A stretch of DNA of 64,000 bases from Olsenella porci (GTDB lineage: Bacteria > Actinomycetota > Coriobacteriia > Coriobacteriales > Atopobiaceae): contig NZ_VUNC01000001.1 in NCBI RefSeq assembly GCF_009695875.1, positions 1-64,000 on the forward strand, written 5' to 3'. How positions within the stretch are numbered: position 1 is the stretch's first letter; every line of letters starts with the position of its first letter. Below, piece by piece: positions 1-11,235 of the stretch. A program made the position numbers and the translations under genes. A model generated the notes under the pieces. That model was not told where the DNA came from, did not search any database, and saw only the letters and a list, made by a program, of their open reading frames with translations.

Positions 1-206
1 CAGTATCCGGTTCTCAAGGTTCGCCGCCGCCCGCCGGGCCCGAGGCCCCCGTGCGGCGCGAGGAACAACTATACGCGGCGCCGCGCCCGACGGGGCCGGG
101 CTTCCGCGCCTCCACGAGACGCACACAACTCCGCGAGGCTAACGCGGCTTGAGTTATTCCTGGATGCTTTCTACCCCGGTCATTACCTGCTAATTTCTCT
201 ATTACG
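1..206 (-). promoter_or_regulatory. Probable rRNA operon leader running off the left edge
   Basis: No protein gene is supported here. Read on the minus strand, the last bases of the window are GAACCTTGAGAACCGGATA, which resembles the boxA-like 'TTTGAGAAC' leader or spacer element next to 16S/23S rRNA genes in Gram-positive bacteria. About 45 bases upstream is a -10-like TATAGT (plus-strand positions 68-73) followed by GTTGTTCC, with no clear -35. Very GC-rich stem-forming sequence lies between. The inference is that a minus-strand rRNA operon starts just beyond position 1. It could also be another stable-RNA leader. Confidence 0.45.
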
Positions 207-233
207 AAAAAATGGCCGCCAGACGGCGGCCAT
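207..233 (-). terminator. Intrinsic terminator of the dtxR-galU-phosphohexomutase unit
   Basis: On the minus strand a 9-bp perfect stem (ATGGCCGCC/GGCGGCCAT, 4-nt loop) is followed directly by TTTTTT. It lies 14 bases after the stop codon of the phosphohexomutase gene and separates that unit from the presumed rRNA leader. Confidence 0.85.
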
Positions 234-247
234 CTTCCGGCAAACGG

Positions 248-1639
248 TTATCTATCGGCAAGTGCCAACGAGCACACCGCATCGAGCAACCCATCCCTTT
301 GCTCTGGGGTTGGCGCCTCGGCATATGCCCTTACGACGGACTGCGCTCTCGATGGCCGAAGCATGACCCACGAATCGTCTTCAAATCCAAGTTTCAAGCC
401 ATCTGCGTGACTAATCGTCTTCGGCTCTCTGCCGGCAACTTCCCTAGGGTTAAGCCCGGGCAGGACGTTCCGAAAGCTCTGGACCAGCGCGGGTTCCAGA
501 CGGAGGTCTTTTCTCGCATAGTCCATGTGGCCATTCTCGCCTGCTATTTGGTCGACGAGGTCGCGTATCCCCTTGCCGCTCGCGCAGAACGCCTCGATTG
601 CAAGTAGGGCAACGAACAAGCCGTCCCGTTCCATGAGGTGAGCGGGAAAGCAGATTCCCCCGTACTCGTCGCTTGCCATGAGGACGTCTCCGACCTTCGC
701 CTCCGCGTAGAGGCGCTGGAAGCCAACAGGAACGGACGTGCACTCCAGGCCAAGTCTCTCCGCCTCTCGGCTCACTCTCGATGAGCTGGCCATGGTCATG
801 ACCACGCGCCCCGACATTCCCCTCTCGAGCACCCAGTGGCGCATGATGAGGGGAATCGTGTCGTGGGGGGAGACAAGCCTTCCTCCCGCATCGACGATCG
901 CCGAGCGGGCACAGTCCCCATCGATGGCGACTCCTAGATCCGCGCCGCTCTGCAGCACCGTTCGCTCGCAGTCATCGACCCACGGCTCGGTCACGCGGGG
1001 GTGAATCCCATCGAAGTCCGGCCTGTCCGACGAGTGAACCTCCACCACCTTGCACCCCAGTTTACGCAGGGTGCTGGCAAAACCGCCCCTTGCCGGACCA
1101 AACATGGAGTCGACCACGACGCTCGGGCCGACACTGGAGATTAGCTCAGCGTCAACTTCCCCGGAGAGGGTCTGGTAGTACGGGGAGACAAAGTCGGACT
1201 CGGTAAACGCCGCCCTATCGGCTGGCGCCTCCGCCGAAATCCCTCGGTCAATCTCACTGGCAAATGCCTCGGAGATGGCGCCGCCATCCTCCCCCCGGGC
1301 AAGAATTCCGTTGTAGTCACAGGGGGCGTCAGACGCCGTAACCATGATCGCCCCACAGCATGACTCATCCCTAGCGACCGCCCACTCAAGCGCCGGCAGC
1401 GGGCACGGAACATTGCTCAGGCGAACATCCAGGCCAAAGCTCGCAACGACACCCGCTACGACGCAGGCAAAAGAGCGTCCGCCCTCGCGCGTGTCGTACC
1501 CCACAAACACTCTGGCACCTTCGTGGCGAGAGCCCCAAACGAGTCCGAATGACGAGGCGAGGCGCGCGACCGACTCTTCGTCGAAACCGTCGTCTACGCG
1601 CTCCCGCCATCCGTTTGTGCCGAAGTGGATGATGCGCAT
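248..1639 (-). CDS. Phosphohexomutase family protein (phosphoglucomutase/phosphomannomutase), divergent active site
   Basis: The 463-residue length and the alpha-D-phosphohexomutase layout fit this family, which interconverts hexose 1- and 6-phosphates. Visible landmarks are FGTNGWR (residues 6-12), the phosphoserine loop TASDAP (101-106, Ser103), the metal loop DGDCAR (240-245) and a sugar loop DEYGG. Several are degraded: family members usually read TASHNP and DxDxDR, but here the third metal-binding Asp is Ala244. The C-terminal phosphate loop begins RPS but lacks the usual GTEP. It is last in a minus-strand unit after galU (15-bp gap), which fits glucose-1-phosphate supply for UDP-glucose. 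Activity and substrate are uncertain because of the substitutions; fold assignment is firm. Confidence 0.8.
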   Translation of the reverse strand: MRIIHFGTNGWRERVDDGFDEESVARLASSFGLVWGSRHEGARVFVGYDTREGGRSFACVVAGVVASFGLDVRLSNVPCPLPALEWAVARDESCCGAIMVTASDAPCDYNGILARGEDGGAISEAFASEIDRGISAEAPADRAAFTESDFVSPYYQTLSGEVDAELISSVGPSVVVDSMFGPARGGFASTLRKLGCKVVEVHSSDRPDFDGIHPRVTEPWVDDCERTVLQSGADLGVAIDGDCARSAIVDAGGRLVSPHDTIPLIMRHWVLERGMSGRVVMTMASSSRVSREAERLGLECTSVPVGFQRLYAEAKVGDVLMASDEYGGICFPAHLMERDGLFVALLAIEAFCASGKGIRDLVDQIAGENGHMDYARKDLRLEPALVQSFRNVLPGLNPREVAGREPKTISHADGLKLGFEDDSWVMLRPSRAQSVVRAYAEAPTPEQRDGLLDAVCSLALADR

Positions 1640-1654
1640 CTGCCCTCCGAGGGT

Positions 1655-2563
1655 TTAGCGAAGTTGCTCTATCGCCTTGTTGCCCAGCGCCTCGAGGAAG
1701 AGATCCCTCGAATCGGGGTCGGCAAGTGCCATCCTCGCGTTGGTTGCGGCCCATGCCGCAGGTGTACCCGTATCGCAGCCCTCTGCCGGATCAACGACCA
1801 GGGCGTACATCTCCTCCTCAGCGAGAAGGCGCTGCATCGCGTCGGTCAGCTGGATCTCTCCGCCAGCTCCGGGACCCTGGGTGGCGAGGAGCTCCATCAC
1901 CCTCGGCGAGAGTAGATAGCGCCCGACAATGAACAAATGGGATGGCGCGTCCTCCGGTGCCGGCTTCTCCACAAGGCCAGTCACCTTCCAGACTGCCCCC
2001 TCCTTCTCCCCGGTTGCGTTCTTGTCGCCCAGCGAACCCACGCACTCACCAGCAATGATGCCGTAACGGCTGACTTGGTCCTCCGGAACGGGGGCGACGG
2101 CAATGACCGATGCCCCGCCGTGCATCTTCGACACCTCTGCCATCCTCACGCACATCTGGCGATCGGGCACGAAATAGTCGCCGAGAAGCACGAAGAACGG
2201 CTCGTCTCCCCTGAGCATCCTGCTGGCACAGAGGACCGCGTGTCCCAGGCCCTTCGCCTCGCGCTGGTAGCAGAAGCTGACGGGAAGGGAGCCTGCGGCG
2301 TGGATCTCGTCGGCCTCCTTCTCCTTGCCCCTGGCACGCAGGGTCTCCTCAAAGCCGCCGTCCACGTGGAAGTAGGACTCAATCTGCGGCTTCTCGGGGG
2401 AGTTGACGACGATGACGCCATCGACCTCCTCGGGCTCGAGCGCCTCCTCCACGACATACTGGATCACCGGCTTGGACAGCACGGGGAGAAGCTCCTTGGG
2501 AGTGCCCTTTGTCGCAGGGAGAAACCTTGTTCCAAGTCCTGCGGCGGGGATGATTGCTTTCAT
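1655..2563 (-). CDS. galU: UTP-glucose-1-phosphate uridylyltransferase
   Basis: This 302-residue nucleotidyltransferase makes UDP-glucose from UTP and glucose-1-phosphate for cell-envelope glycans. The N-terminus carries the signature GLGTRFLPATK with PKELLPV just after, typical of bacterial GalU, and full length matches the family. The reading frame extends much further upstream, but ATG at 2563 is preceded by AAAGGA at good spacing and begins exactly at the conserved MKAIIPAAG, so that start is used. It lies 44 bp downstream of a DtxR-type regulator and 15 bp upstream of the phosphohexomutase gene, as part of one minus-strand unit. Confidence 0.95.
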   Translation of the reverse strand: MKAIIPAAGLGTRFLPATKGTPKELLPVLSKPVIQYVVEEALEPEEVDGVIVVNSPEKPQIESYFHVDGGFEETLRARGKEKEADEIHAAGSLPVSFCYQREAKGLGHAVLCASRMLRGDEPFFVLLGDYFVPDRQMCVRMAEVSKMHGGASVIAVAPVPEDQVSRYGIIAGECVGSLGDKNATGEKEGAVWKVTGLVEKPAPEDAPSHLFIVGRYLLSPRVMELLATQGPGAGGEIQLTDAMQRLLAEEEMYALVVDPAEGCDTGTPAAWAATNARMALADPDSRDLFLEALGNKAIEQLR

Positions 2564-2607
2564 AGCGATCCTTTCTGTCTCTCTGGTGTGTTGAAGCTCG
2601 AAGAGCC

Positions 2608-3033
2608 TTACTCCTCGACGTTGATTCCCTGTGCCTCGAGGTATTCGAGCCAACGGTTCTGCGTGTCGAGCGAAAGGGCATGCTCCATCTGACACGCCTC
2701 TGCATCCGCCACGTCGTGCTCGACCCCAAGGTCTCGCTCGAGGAAGGACCTGAGCATGCGGTGACACCGCCACACATGGCGTGCGTAAGAACGCCCCGAT
2801 GGGGTCAGCTGAACGCGCCCGTAGCGGTTCTGCTCGACGTATCCCGCCTCCTTTAGGTTGGCGATTGCCTTGTTTACGCTCGCCTTTGACACGTTGAGCT
2901 GCTCCGCGACTGTCACAGACTTGATTCCGTCGCTCTCGCCGGTCTCTTCCATGATTCGATAGATGGATTCGAGATAGTCCTCGTTCGCCATCGAAAGGTT
3001 GTGCTCGGGCGTCTCGCCCTGAGTTCTGGGCAT
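2608..3033 (-). CDS. DtxR/MntR-family metal-dependent transcriptional regulator
   Basis: A 141-residue regulator with an N-terminal winged helix (NEDYLESIYRI, then a VAEQLNVSKASVNKAI recognition region) and a metal-binding dimerisation domain. The motif EACQMEH matches the EACxxEH of DtxR (Cys, Glu and His ligands), and the upstream D and E of EDYLESIY plus a His in ARHVWRCH complete the usual ligand set. No SH3-like third domain is present. The start at 3033 follows GGAGGGAACGC-ATG. As first gene before galU it may control the unit or simply be co-transcribed. The metal (Mn or Fe) cannot be told from sequence; Cys in the motif leans to DtxR-like iron sensing. Confidence 0.88.
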   Translation of the reverse strand: MPRTQGETPEHNLSMANEDYLESIYRIMEETGESDGIKSVTVAEQLNVSKASVNKAIANLKEAGYVEQNRYGRVQLTPSGRSYARHVWRCHRMLRSFLERDLGVEHDVADAEACQMEHALSLDTQNRWLEYLEAQGINVEE

Positions 3034-3162
3034 GCGTTCCCTCCTCCGGTCCTCGGGGACTCGTTCGCGAGGGGTTATACCCAAGCCCCCACGCGATCCG
3101 CACGCCCCATTCTATAGACGGATGGCTACGTTCGATTATTTTTCACTCGCCCAGACGGCAAA

Positions 3163-3198
3163 CGGCCCCCTGGCCCGTTAGTCGGGCGAAGGGGACCG
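3163..3198 (-). terminator. Candidate terminator downstream of murA
   Basis: An imperfect GC-rich inverted repeat (CGGCCCCCTGGCCCG against CGGTCCCCTTCGCCCG) lies just after the murA stop. The minus-strand tail has only TTTG, so it is weak as a classical intrinsic terminator. Confidence 0.4.
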
Positions 3199-3232
3199 CT
3201 CGCTTCACATGAGCTTCATTGGGCGAGAAACG

Positions 3233-4513
3233 CTAGGACTCCTCCGGATCGGGAACTTCGAGCCTCTCCACGTGAGCCCCTAGCGACCGGAGCTTGGGGA
3301 CGAACCTCTCGTACCCACGGTCGATGTGGTGAATCTGGGAAACCGTGGTGTAGCCGTCGGCGACGAGACCCGCCATAACCAATGCCGCTCCACCACGGAG
3401 GTCTGGCGCCTTGACCTCGGCACCCGAGAACCCGGGAACGCCGTGAACGATGGCATGGTGCCCCTCTATTCGAATGTCGGCTCCCATCCTCTGGAGCTCG
3501 CTGGCAAACATGAAGCGATTCTCGAAGACGTTCTCGGTAATGACGCAGCTACCATCGCCAAGCGCCAAGAGACACATCGTCTGCGCCTGCATGTCGGTTG
3601 GGAAACCGGGAAACGGAAGGGTCTGGATGTCGATGGACCTGATGGGCCCCTCACGCCACGCCGTGCACTGATGGGCTCCGCGATCCACGGACAGCCCCAT
3701 GGTCTCGAACTTCTTGAGCACGAGGCCCAGGTGCACCGGCTCAAAGCCCTTTACGGTGACGGGCCGACCGCATATGCCCGCCATCGCGAGGAATGTCCCC
3801 GCCTCGATGCGGTCCCCCACGACGCGGTGCATCACGGGATGGAGCTCCTCCTTAACGCCCTCGACCTCGATGACGGGCGAACCGGCACCGCGGATCTTTG
3901 CGCCCATCTCGTTGAGCATGTTGGCAAGATCAACGATCTCGGGCTCCCTCGCCGCGTTATCGATGGTCGTGATGCCATCTGCATGAACGGAGGCCATCAT
4001 GAGGTTCTCGGTTGCTCCGACGCTCGCAAACTCGAGCGTAACGGTGTTCCCTTTGAGCCCGTTGGGACTGGTGGCATGGATGTTGCCATGGTCTATCTGA
4101 AAATTGACGCCCAAGGCCTCGAGCCCGAGGATATGCATGTCAATCTTGCGGGCACCGATGTTGCAGCCACCGGGCATGGCGACTACCGCCTTGCCAAAGC
4201 GGGAAAGCAGCGGGCCGAGGACGGCCGTCGAGGCGCGCATCTGGGCGACGAGGTGATAGGGCGTCTCCCACTTGGTGACCTGAGACGTGTCGATAACAAG
4301 CTCATGCTCGTTGGTCACGTCAATCTTTGCGCCAAGGTACTTGAGTACCTTTCCCATGACATGAACGTCAGAGATGTTTGGCACGTTGGTGAGCGTCGTG
4401 ACGCCCGGCGCCATGATCGTTGCGGCCATGAGCTTCAGGGCAGAGTTCTTCGCGCCCTCTACCGTGACCTCACCCTCGACGGGATACCCGCCCTCAACCC
4501 GAATTACTTCCAC
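3233..4513 (-). CDS. murA: UDP-N-acetylglucosamine 1-carboxyvinyltransferase
   Basis: MurA catalyses the first committed step of peptidoglycan precursor synthesis, transferring enolpyruvate from PEP to UDP-GlcNAc in the cytoplasm. The 426-residue length is standard. Lys22 in GAKNSALK and the reactive Cys117 in PGGCNIGAR, the fosfomycin target, are present. The start is GTG at 4513 with GGGAGG five bases upstream, beginning at MEVIRVEGG. It follows atpC by 16 bp on the same strand and so is probably the last gene of the atp transcript, a neighbour arrangement also known in other Gram-positive bacteria. Confidence 0.96.
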   Translation of the reverse strand: MEVIRVEGGYPVEGEVTVEGAKNSALKLMAATIMAPGVTTLTNVPNISDVHVMGKVLKYLGAKIDVTNEHELVIDTSQVTKWETPYHLVAQMRASTAVLGPLLSRFGKAVVAMPGGCNIGARKIDMHILGLEALGVNFQIDHGNIHATSPNGLKGNTVTLEFASVGATENLMMASVHADGITTIDNAAREPEIVDLANMLNEMGAKIRGAGSPVIEVEGVKEELHPVMHRVVGDRIEAGTFLAMAGICGRPVTVKGFEPVHLGLVLKKFETMGLSVDRGAHQCTAWREGPIRSIDIQTLPFPGFPTDMQAQTMCLLALGDGSCVITENVFENRFMFASELQRMGADIRIEGHHAIVHGVPGFSGAEVKAPDLRGGAALVMAGLVADGYTTVSQIHHIDRGYERFVPKLRSLGAHVERLEVPDPEES

Positions 4514-4529
4514 TCAATCCTCCCGAGAA

Positions 4530-4955
4530 CTACGCCTGCCCATTCTCGGCAGCCGTCTTGAGCAGGAGATTACACCAGTTGATCTTGTTGTCGTAGTACG
4601 TGCGCCTATGATCGCCCTCGGGGATCTTGTCCCTGGCATCAAAGGCGGCCTCGCGCGTCTGACGAACCACATCAGGCTCGATGTCGTTGGTCTCGCGGGC
4701 GTGATCGGCAAGGATGATGACGCCACGTTCGTTAATCTCGGCATACCCTCCCGAAATCACGACCTTGCGGGTGCCGCCACCATCCTTGTCGAGAAGATGG
4801 AGCCGAACGACTCCATCGCCCAGGGAGCAGATCTCTGGAGCATGGCCGGGCCACACGCCAAGCTCGCCGCTGTGCGTGACCAAGACGAGGCTCTTGACAG
4901 GCCCCTCATAGAGGAGCCTGTCCGGACGCACGAACTGACAGTTGAGCTCTGCCAT
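4530..4955 (-). CDS. atpC: F1 ATP synthase subunit epsilon
   Basis: A 141-residue epsilon subunit, part of the F1 central stalk that couples rotation to catalysis and limits ATP hydrolysis. The N-terminal beta-sandwich has the family features CQFVRPDRLLYEG and GELGVWPGHAP. The C-terminal part is helical but diverges from other epsilons after about residue 95. It lies 10 bp after atpD and 16 bp before murA. Confidence 0.93.
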   Translation of the reverse strand: MAELNCQFVRPDRLLYEGPVKSLVLVTHSGELGVWPGHAPEICSLGDGVVRLHLLDKDGGGTRKVVISGGYAEINERGVIILADHARETNDIEPDVVRQTREAAFDARDKIPEGDHRRTYYDNKINWCNLLLKTAAENGQA

Positions 4956-4965
4956 CTGACCTTCC

Positions 4966-7364
<2,399 letters not shown>

Positions 7365-7370
7365 GGTGTG

Positions 7371-9026
7371 TTACTCCTGGGCCTTTCCGGCGTCCTCGTC
7401 CTCCGCCACGACCACGGGCTCGGCGCCCTGCTCCACGTCGTCCTGCTTTGCCTTGTTGGGGTGCTGCAGGAGGAACTGCTCCTTGAAGTGGGCGATGTGG
7501 CCCTTGAGCCTCTCGGAGAGGGCGTCGTCAATCTTGCCCTGGCGTACGAGCTCACGGCAGGAGGGGTGCTTATCCTGCATGTACTTGGCGAGCTTGTCGC
7601 GGAAGAGCGTGACGTGGTTGAGGTCGATGTCGTCGATGAAGTTCTCCTTGGCGGCAAAGATCGCGATGACCTGGTCCGCGACGTCGAGAGCCGAGTAGCG
7701 GCCCTGCTTGAGGAGCTCCATCATATGGGCGCCATGGTTGAGCTGATACTGCGTCGCAGCGTCGAGGTCGGAGCCAAACTGCGCGAAGGCCTGCTTCTCG
7801 CTATAGCTCGCGAGGTCGAGGCGGAGCGTACCAGCCACCTGCTTCATCGACTTGAGCTGTGCGTCACCGCCGACTCGGGACACCGAGATACCGACGTCGA
7901 CTGCAGGGCGCTGTCCCTGGAAGAACAGGTTGGTCTGCAGATAGATCTGGCCGTCGGTGATGGAGATGACGTTGGTCGGGATGTAGGCCGAGACGTCACC
8001 CTCCTGGGTCTCGATGATTGGGAGCGCAGTAAGGGAGCCGCCGCCGTTCGCGTCGGACAGCTTGCACGCTCGCTCCAGAAGGCGCGAATGCAGGTAGAAG
8101 ATGTCGCCAGGATATGCCTCGCGTCCGGGCGGACGATGAAGCGTAAGCGACATCTGACGATAGGCGACAGCCTGCTTGGAGAGGTCATCGTACACCACGA
8201 GCACGTGGCCACCGGGATGCTCTGCATCGGCGGGGTTGCCGTTCTCGTCGTTGTACATGAAGTACTCGCCGATTGCCGCGCCGGCCATGGGCGCAATGTA
8301 CTGCATTGGCGCGGAGTCGGCCGCAGTGGCCGAGACGATGACCGTCTTGTCCAGGACGCCCTGCTTGGCAAGGGACTCCCTGATGCCTGCCACCGTGGAT
8401 GCCTTCTGGCCGATTGCCACGTAGATGCAGATGATGTCGGTGTCGCGCTGGTTGACGATGGTGTCGATGGCGATGGCCGTCTTACCCGTCTTACGGTCGC
8501 CAATGATGAGCTCACGCTGGCCGCGACCAATGGGGACCATGGCGTCGATTGCCATGAGACCCGTCTGGACGGGCTGGCAGACCGGCTGGCGCTCCATGAT
8601 GCCAGGGGCCTTGAACTCGATGGGGCGACGGTGCGTGGTGTCGATTGCGCCAAGGCCGTCGATGGGCTGACCAAGCGGGTTGACGACGCGGCCGAGCATG
8701 GCGTGCCCCACGGGGATATCCATGACGCGACCTGTCGTGCGGCACTCGTCTCCCTCCTTGATGATGTCGACATCACCAAAGAGAACCGCGCCGACCTCGT
8801 CCTCGTCCAGGTTCTGGGCAAGGCCGTATACGGTTCGGCCGCTGCTGGAGCTCGTGAACTCAAGCAGCTCGCCGGCCATTGCGGTCCTGAGGCCAGAGAC
8901 GTGGGCGATTCCGTCGCCCACGGCGGTGACGACCGACGCCTCCTGGCGGTCAACCGTGGCATTGATCTTGGACAGCTGGCTGCGCAGCGAGTCCATGATC
9001 TCTGTCGAGCTGATCTTCTCTGTCAT
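7371..9026 (-). CDS. atpA: F1 ATP synthase subunit alpha
   Basis: The non-catalytic nucleotide-binding alpha subunit, 551 residues from the chosen start. The P-loop GDRKTGKT is at 176-183. The C-terminus carries an acidic, low-complexity tail of about 35 residues (rich in E, D, A, V) beyond the usual helical domain. The frame is open upstream into atpH, but MTEKISS at 9026 is the family N-terminus and lies one base after the atpH stop (TGACATG), so it is taken as the start by translational coupling. Confidence 0.97.
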   Translation of the reverse strand: MTEKISSTEIMDSLRSQLSKINATVDRQEASVVTAVGDGIAHVSGLRTAMAGELLEFTSSSSGRTVYGLAQNLDEDEVGAVLFGDVDIIKEGDECRTTGRVMDIPVGHAMLGRVVNPLGQPIDGLGAIDTTHRRPIEFKAPGIMERQPVCQPVQTGLMAIDAMVPIGRGQRELIIGDRKTGKTAIAIDTIVNQRDTDIICIYVAIGQKASTVAGIRESLAKQGVLDKTVIVSATAADSAPMQYIAPMAGAAIGEYFMYNDENGNPADAEHPGGHVLVVYDDLSKQAVAYRQMSLTLHRPPGREAYPGDIFYLHSRLLERACKLSDANGGGSLTALPIIETQEGDVSAYIPTNVISITDGQIYLQTNLFFQGQRPAVDVGISVSRVGGDAQLKSMKQVAGTLRLDLASYSEKQAFAQFGSDLDAATQYQLNHGAHMMELLKQGRYSALDVADQVIAIFAAKENFIDDIDLNHVTLFRDKLAKYMQDKHPSCRELVRQGKIDDALSERLKGHIAHFKEQFLLQHPNKAKQDDVEQGAEPVVVAEDEDAGKAQE

Positions 9027-9027
9027 G

Positions 9028-9498
9028 TCACTTATCACTTCCGACGAAGGTCGAACCGAGGGTCTTGCGGATATTTGCAAGCTGCGCCTTGATGGAGGCG
9101 TCGAAGCGCTTTCCGCGTGCCTCGATGACAATGCCCCCGAGGATGCTGGGGTCGACGCGTTCGACGAGATACACGGGGGCCTTGAGTTGCTTCTCGGCCC
9201 TCTCCCTCACCTTTGCGCGCAGATGGTCATCCATGGGCACGGACGTGGTCACCGTGACGGAGACCGTCTTGTCCTCGCTGTCAAGGATTGACTTGTACTC
9301 GCTGGCAACCTTGGTAACGAGGTCGAGGTCGTCGCTCGCCTGCATTGCGCTGAGCGTCTCGAGGACCTCGGGTGAGAACTTGCGTGCATGCTCCCATTGG
9401 ACAAGGTCAGCGTTGGCCCTGCCCTCGGCACGTCCAGCCTCAATGAGGGCGCGAGCGTAGGCTTCGACCTTTTCGTCTTCGCTACGCTTATTGCTCAT
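9028..9498 (-). CDS. atpH: F1Fo ATP synthase subunit delta
   Basis: A 156-residue delta (OSCP-type) subunit joining the peripheral stalk to F1. The C-terminal signature [19 protein letters not shown] is the conserved AtpH motif. The gene overlaps the end of atpF by 11 bp and is followed one base later by atpA, so all three are likely coupled. It is somewhat shorter than the common 175-180 residues because the N-terminal helical domain is compact. Confidence 0.95.
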   Translation of the reverse strand: MSNKRSEDEKVEAYARALIEAGRAEGRANADLVQWEHARKFSPEVLETLSAMQASDDLDLVTKVASEYKSILDSEDKTVSVTVTTSVPMDDHLRAKVRERAEKQLKAPVYLVERVDPSILGGIVIEARGKRFDASIKAQLANIRKTLGSTFVGSDK

Positions 9499-10096
9499 CG
9501 GGTGCGCTCACTTCCGCGAGGTACTTCTCGGCCAGCTTGCGCTGCTCGTCCTCGCTCAGGTCGTTGCCAATGATCTTGCTTGCGATTTCGACCGAGAGGT
9601 CGACGACGGAGCTGGAGAGCTCGATCATCGCCTTCTTGCGCTCGGACTCGACCGCACCATGCGCCTTGACGACGATGGCGCTTGCCTCATGCTGGGCCTT
9701 GGCGAGAATCTGGGAGCGCTCCTCCTCGGCCTCCTTCTTGGCATTGGAGATGATCTCCTCCGCCTCGCGGTTGGCCTCGGCAATCCTCTCCTCGTAGGCA
9801 CGGGCGCTCTCGGTCGCCTTGGCCTTCTCCTTCGCCGCACTGTCGAGGTCGTCCTGGATCTTCTGCTGGCGCTTCTCCATCATTCCGAGGATCGAGGGCC
9901 ATGCGACCTTTGCCATGACCAGCCAGATGACGAGGAAAGCTATGAGCGCCGGGAAGAACTCCGCGGGCTTGGGCAGCAGGATGTCCGGGCCACTGATGGA
10001 TGACGCCAGCGCCTGGGACGGAACTGCGAGGACCGCCCCAACGGCCGCGATTCCGGCGGCCAGCTTGTCGCCAAGCTCCTTAGTGTTCCTGTTCAT
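9488..10096 (-). CDS. atpF: Fo ATP synthase subunit b, with signal-peptide-like N-terminus
   Basis: Subunit b (202 residues) forms the peripheral stalk. The true membrane anchor is around residues 46-64 (FFPALIAFLVIWLVMAKV), followed by a long charged coiled coil with heptad-like A/E/K/R content. Ahead of it is an extra hydrophobic stretch, residues 12-31, ending PSQALA-SS, which looks like a cleavable Sec signal peptide. The start at 10096 is set by GGAGG four bases before ATG; a longer frame to 10135 has no ribosome site. It lies 42 bp after atpE. Confidence 0.95.
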   Translation of the reverse strand: MNRNTKELGDKLAAGIAAVGAVLAVPSQALASSISGPDILLPKPAEFFPALIAFLVIWLVMAKVAWPSILGMMEKRQQKIQDDLDSAAKEKAKATESARAYEERIAEANREAEEIISNAKKEAEEERSQILAKAQHEASAIVVKAHGAVESERKKAMIELSSSVVDLSVEIASKIIGNDLSEDEQRKLAEKYLAEVSAPDEQ

Positions 10097-10138
10097 ATTG
10101 CCTCCAACTCGGTGTACGTCGTGAGGGAATCGCACCCA

Positions 10139-10333
10139 TTAGGAAGCGATCAGCGTCACGACGAAGCCGATGAGGGCGAGTGCCTCGACAAATGCGGAGC
10201 CCAGGATGAAGACCGTGAACAGACGACCCTGGACCTCAGGCTGACGGGCCATGGACGTGGTCGCGCCGTAAGCCGCCAGACCGATGCCGATACCCGCGCC
10301 GATAACGCCGAGACCATAACCGATGACTCCCAC
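10139..10333 (-). CDS. atpE: Fo ATP synthase subunit c
   Basis: The proteolipid that forms the proton-driven c-ring. Two transmembrane helices form a hairpin: helix 1 is rich in glycine (GAGIGIGLAAYG), the polar loop is RQPE (residues 30-33), and the proton-carrying carboxylate is Glu50 in SAFVEALALIGF. GTG at 10333 has AAAGGAGG four bases upstream, the same spacing as atpF, giving a short 64-residue protein. The open frame extends to TTG at 10372 (77 residues) but that codon lacks a ribosome site. Identity is certain; the start is likely but not proven. Confidence 0.93.
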   Translation of the reverse strand: MGVIGYGLGVIGAGIGIGLAAYGATTSMARQPEVQGRLFTVFILGSAFVEALALIGFVVTLIAS

Positions 10334-10434
10334 GATTCCTCCTTTGTTGTTCGTCACAAGGACGATTTCCAAGCTTTCAAACTATGCCCAAGCGAGCGTG
10401 GGGCTCGCATGAAGCCGAAGGTGAAACCCCGTGC

Positions 10435-11235
10435 CTACTCCTCCTGCTCGACAAGCTGGATGTAGACGGCCGAGAGAAGCGTGAAGACGTATGCCTGAAT
10501 CACGGCAACCAGGATCTCGACCAGATAGATGATGATCAGGATGAGTACCCAGAACACGGAGCCCGCCGCGCTGCCAAGGGCGGCAGCAGAGAATCCCTGA
10601 AGCAGGGGCTCGAAGAAGAGCGACGCCAGGATTGCGAAGGTCCCCATGACGACGTGGCCGGCAAACATGTTGCAGAAGAGTCGGACGGCCAGCGTGATGA
10701 GGCGCAGGAACGTGGAGAAGAGCTCGATGACCCAGACCATTGCGGCCATTGGCCCGGGAAGGCCCTTGGGCGCCAGGCTCTTGAGGTACCCGATGACCCC
10801 CATGCGCTTGCAGCCGACCACGATGAAGTAGACGAACGAGCACAGGGCGAGCGCCGCGGTCACGCCCATGGTACCGGTGCCAGGGTGGCACCCGGGGATG
10901 ATGCCCACGATGTTGTTGAAGAGGATGAAGAAGAAGAGCGCAGCTATGAAGGGGAAGTGCTTCTTCCAGGTGTCGCCGAGGATGGACTTGCACATGTCGT
11001 CACGCACAAACTCGACCACGTACTCCATGCCGTTGACGAAGAAGCCATGAGGAACGAGGCTCTGAGCCTGCTTCCTCTTGAAGGCGAGGATGGCAACGAC
11101 GAAGAGGGCAAGCGCCACGAACATCCAGAAGATGTACTGGGTCAGGCCAACCGTGGTGTTGCCGACCACCGCGTGCGACATGAAGCCATCGAGCAGCTCG
11201 TCCATGGCCTCGGGCAGCTTTGAAAGCGCGTTCAC
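10435..11235 (-). CDS. atpB: Fo ATP synthase subunit a
   Basis: Subunit a (266 residues) carries the proton half-channels beside the c-ring. Five to six hydrophobic segments are visible, and the essential arginine is Arg185 in TLAVRLFCNMFAGH, with Glu171 in the preceding helix region. The start is GTG at 11235, whose GTGA overlaps the atpI stop by four bases; AAGGA lies six bases upstream. The longer frame to 11337 runs back into atpI. It is followed by atpE after about 100 bp. Confidence 0.96.
   Translation of the reverse strand: MNALSKLPEAMDELLDGFMSHAVVGNTTVGLTQYIFWMFVALALFVVAILAFKRKQAQSLVPHGFFVNGMEYVVEFVRDDMCKSILGDTWKKHFPFIAALFFFILFNNIVGIIPGCHPGTGTMGVTAALALCSFVYFIVVGCKRMGVIGYLKSLAPKGLPGPMAAMVWVIELFSTFLRLITLAVRLFCNMFAGHVVMGTFAILASLFFEPLLQGFSAAALGSAAGSVFWVLILIIIYLVEILVAVIQAYVFTLLSAVYIQLVEQEE

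Noticed and set aside
7368-9092. 574-residue open frame on the plus strand opposite atpA and the start of atpH
   Set aside because: It is a GC-driven antisense shadow: no ribosome site, no motif, Arg/Val/Asp-rich composition, and atpA is unmistakable on the other strand.
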